From Eutreptiella sp. 'Long Island Sound 2002' (lineage: Eukaryota > Euglenozoa > Euglenophyceae > Eutreptiales > Eutreptiaceae), in assembly GCA_964036045.1 (NCBI GenBank), contig OZ038392.1:19172612-19236611 (forward strand): a stretch of 64,000 nucleotides of DNA, read 5' to 3'. This document shows positions 62,442 through 64,000 of this stretch, one piece after another (the stretch's first letter is position 1; the number at the start of each line of letters is the position of its first letter). The notes under the pieces are model-generated. The model was not told the DNA's origin and made no database searches. It worked only from the letters and a program-made list of their open reading frames with translations. The position numbers and the translations under genes were made by a program.

Positions 62442-64000
62442 CCGCTAACCCTCACGGCCACCCCCGGCCGGCCAGCGCCGCGCGACAACGGCCGGGGGAT
62501 GAGGGGCCCCGGCGAGGGCCTGCGCGAGAATCCAGCTCTCGATAGAGGGGGGCGGGAGAAGGGCGCGACCCCCTGGCCGATGGCTGGCCCCCGGGGCCAG
62601 GACTGCCATGCCGCCCCCGCCCCTCCCCCCCGGCTGACGAGAGGCATCGCCAGGGGACCAAAGGGCCCCCCCCAACCCACCCCCCCCCCCCACACAGACC
62701 CGAGGGCGGGCGGGGGGGCCGCCCCCCCACCCCCCCCCCCGCACCCAATACAGCAGGGGGGCCACAGGCGCGGCCCTCCGCCCCCCCAGGGCCGGGGGGG
62801 CGCCCCCCCCTGAGGAGGAACGGCGACGCGGTAAGGGCAACGGCGGCTGGACCTGCTCCCGCGAACCCACACCGGCGTGCCGGAGCAACGCGCACAACAG
62901 AACAGGAAGGAGGCTGCACCCCACATGACCCTCCCGTAACCACAGCCCACTCCGAGGTGACAGAGGGGGGGTTTCAGGTCAGATAGGGCCCCCAGGAGAG
63001 CGGTCCACGGGCCGCCCCTCACCCCCCCCCGACCCGGGGCGGCACTTCAGCCCCGACCGCACGCGCGCGCCGGAAGGGAGCGCGCCGGCGACACGGAGAG
63101 GGCCAGAAAGGAGTACCGCAGGCCGCCGCCCGGAACGAGAGCAGGGAGGCCGCGGCGCGACACCCCCCCCCCCGCCCCCCCACCAGCCCGCCAGCCGCGG
63201 GGGCCCCGGCCCCCACCCCCCGAGGCAGGGGGGATGGACCCCCCCCGCCCGAGAGGGGAGCCGGAGTGTGACCCGCCCCCCCGCCCCAGCCGCCGGCTCA
63301 AATGGGGCCCGCGGAGAACAAGTGGGCCCACGCCTGCGCACCGGGGCGCCGCGCAGATCGTGCCCAGAGAAGCCGGGTGGGCGCGAACCGGAGTGGTATG
63401 GGAGGCCACGCCCCCCATGGACAGCACGGCGCCAGTGACGCCCGCTTTGTTGCCTGCCCAGGGAAAGCGGCGCGCCACCTCCCGCGGGAGGGAGTGCGGA
63501 GACAACAAGCGCGGGGGGAAACCTGCTGCCCCGCAGCCCGCTAACCACTGACCGCTAACCCTCACGGCCACCCCCGGCCGGCCAGCGCCGCGCGACAACG
63601 GCCGGGGGATGAGGGGCCCCAGGGAGGGCCTGCGCGAGAATCCGGTTCTCGGTAGAGGGGGGCGGGGGAAGGGCGCGACCCCCTGGCCGATGGCTGGCCC
63701 CCGGGGCCAGGACTGCCAAGCCGCCCCCCCCCCCCTTGGCCGACAGGAGGCATCGCCAGGGGACCAAAGGGCCCCCCCCACTCCCCCCCCCCCTCCCACA
63801 CAGGCCCGAGAGCGGGCGGGGGGGTGGCCCCTCCACCCCCCCGCCCCCGCACCCACCCCAGCTGGGGAGCCACAGGCGCGGCCCTCCGCCCCCCCAGGGC
63901 CGGGGGGGCGCCCCCACCCTCAGGAGGAACGGCGACGCAGTAAGGGCAACGGCGGCTGGACCTGCCCCCGCGAACCCACACCGGCGTGCCGGAGTGACGC
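62361..64000. repeat. 1.11-kb direct tandem duplication, second copy cut by window end
   Basis: CGCGCCACCTCCCGCGGGAG begins at 62361 and again at 63471. AGGAGGAACGGCGACGC recurs at 62813 and 63922. The offset is 1,109-1,110 bp. Each copy starts with the last codons of the preceding ORF (CGDN-RGG-PAAPQPANH) and then holds GC-rich sequence with C and G runs. No other gene is seen between 62442 and the end. Confidence 0.85.

Overview
This looks like a window of nuclear DNA from a eukaryotic microbe, most likely a GC-rich, repeat-laden microalga or other protist. The evidence is two Ty3/gypsy chromoviruses, an APE-type LINE, satellite arrays, GT-AG introns and no operon-like gene packing. The species cannot be named from sequence alone. 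Almost everything recognisable is mobile or repetitive, and base composition changes abruptly between blocks, as expected of nested insertions.

Layout. 1.2-10.7 kb (minus strand): a degraded Ty3/gypsy chromovirus with chromodomain, integrase, RNase H, RT, a methyltransferase-like module, protease, Gag and long low-complexity N-terminal ORFs. It is broken by stops, 1-base frameshifts and a 107-bp tandem duplication; no LTRs were found. 10.7-15.6 kb: sparse sequence with one predicted four-exon minus-strand gene (15116 to 14075). 15.7-26.7 kb (plus): a structurally complete chromovirus with 481-bp LTRs (8 differences), a CAACC target duplication, PBS and polypurine tract. It sits inside the 3' end of an unrecognised minus-strand gene (27952 to 26717, continuing 15692 to 15604), and removing it restores that reading frame. 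28.1-29.8 kb: a tRNA-like sequence and two small candidate genes. 29.8-40.5 kb: no convincing gene; long G/C homopolymers, foldback/MITE-like elements and repeated palindromes. 40.6-46.4 kb: 27-28 tandem copies of a 212-bp GC-rich monomer. 46.5-62.4 kb (plus): a LINE-like coding block (CCCH ORF, C2H2 ORF, AP endonuclease, RT-RNase H-zinc knuckle and further ORFs). It is split at 47.8-49.8 kb by an AT-rich, TIR-bounded island holding two satellites. 62.4-64 kb: a 1.11-kb direct duplication.

How the parts relate. Both gypsy elements share the order protease - DAM/DIRS-methyltransferase-like module - RT - RNase H - integrase - chromodomain, so they belong to one lineage. In the younger gypsy element and in the LINE, successive coding blocks stay in a single frame over 8-9 kb and are separated only by isolated stop codons. 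This may reflect programmed readthrough, recent nonsense decay, or both. The 212-bp monomers lie directly upstream of the LINE coding block, in the position of the monomer promoters of some mammalian L1 elements; that functional link is inference.
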